Made by a program: the position numbers and the translations under genes. A DNA stretch of 34,523 nt, from contig CALXTM010000003.1 in assembly GCA_944391415.1 (NCBI GenBank), forward strand, positions 86,510 to 121,032, given 5' to 3'. This stretch comes from an uncultured Alphaproteobacteria bacterium (GTDB lineage Bacteria; Pseudomonadota; Alphaproteobacteria; RF32; CAG-239). Under the pieces are notes generated by a model. That model was not told where the DNA came from. It saw only the letters and a list, made by a program, of their open reading frames with translations, and searched no databases. Position 1 is the stretch's first letter, and each line of letters opens with the position of its first letter. Below, piece by piece: positions 34,420 through 34,523 of the stretch.

Positions 34420-34451
34420 AAAAGGCTTGGAAACAAAATTCCAAGCCTTTT
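34420..34451 (-). terminator. Terminator of a leftward gene lying beyond the window
   Basis: A perfect 13-base-pair stem, AAAAGGCTTGGAA (34420-34432) with TTCCAAGCCTTTT (34439-34451), six-base loop. On the leftward strand the stem leads into TTTTTTG. The transcript it ends would start to the right of this window. Confidence 0.7.
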
Positions 34452-34469
34452 ATGATTCGAACGTAACAC

Positions 34470-34489
34470 TACCTGCGTAAGCAGGTAGA
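34470..34489. repeat. Short perfect hairpin at the right end
   Basis: CTACCTGC and GCAGGTAG pair with a GTAA loop. The remaining 34 bases to the edge contain a second ACCTGC. I cannot assign it; it may be part of an RNA gene or an intergenic repeat continuing to the right. Confidence 0.5.
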
Positions 34490-34523
34490 TGTAGACATAC
34501 CTGCCCAGCCGTTAGGCTTGCGA

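Noticed and set aside
34440..34523. tRNA- or tmRNA-like element on the leftward strand
   Set aside because: A TTCGAATC T-loop-like string and CAAGCCT/AGGCTTG pairing exist, but the T-stem has a mismatch, no CCA or D-arm fits and the 5' part is cut off.
1..34523. CRISPR arrays or insertion sequences
   Set aside because: No regularly spaced repeats and no transposase or integrase gene were seen on either strand.

Overview
The window looks like a chromosomal segment of an AT-rich, anaerobic, fermentative alphaproteobacterium, of the kind known mainly from gut metagenomes. Alphaproteobacterial signs are the rlpA-dacA-tmk-holB...tatD-MBL neighbourhood, a DUF2155 protein directly downstream of MlaD-type MCE proteins, and an MsbA-like exporter. 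Anaerobic signs are a flavodiiron protein, a PerR-like regulator and rubrerythrin, two [FeFe]-hydrogenase-type proteins and a bifunctional AdhE. Taxonomy is inferred from gene content only.

Layout. (1) 1-1190: a divergent oxygen/peroxide defence unit, with a partial flavodiiron gene leftward and perR-like plus rubrerythrin rightward around a Fur/PerR-type operator. (2) 1215-3240: a cold-shock protein (leftward) and an archaeal/eukaryotic-type prolyl-tRNA synthetase (rightward). (3) 3252-10848, all leftward: adhE, a small [2Fe-2S] protein, a sensory-type [FeFe] hydrogenase with PAS domain, a SpoIIE/PP2C-type phosphatase, a second [2Fe-2S] protein and a group-B-like [FeFe] hydrogenase. This is the most interesting block: it has the parts for sensing H2 or redox state and adjusting H2 and ethanol production. 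(4) 10935-18445, leftward: a Gld-type ABC transporter (ATPase, permease, GldG-like, DUF4340), an orphan PAS histidine kinase and an MsbA-like exporter. (5) 18563-20299, rightward: two tandem single-MCE-domain MlaD proteins and DUF2155. (6) 20296-24468, leftward: a flagellin 3' remnant, trkH, a membrane-anchored nuclease-fold protein and metG. (7) 24669-25841, rightward: a gene I do not recognise, G+C-richer than its neighbours. (8) 25879-33339, leftward: a cell-wall and replication operon (lytic transglycosylase, rlpA, dacA, tmk, holB, tatD, an MBL-fold protein, a DHH phosphoesterase). (9) 33419-33899: tRNA-Ser(UGA) flanked by partial copies of itself and hairpins. (10) 33960-34523: a small lipoprotein and a terminator.

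How the parts fit. Reducing power from fermentation can leave as H2 (hydrogenase) or ethanol (AdhE). A non-catalytic hydrogenase homologue carrying PAS, next to a PP2C phosphatase, suggests post-translational or transcriptional feedback by H2 or redox state. The flavodiiron/rubrerythrin unit would protect these oxygen-sensitive enzymes. The hydrogenase maturases (HydE, HydF, HydG) and the phosphatase target are not in the window.
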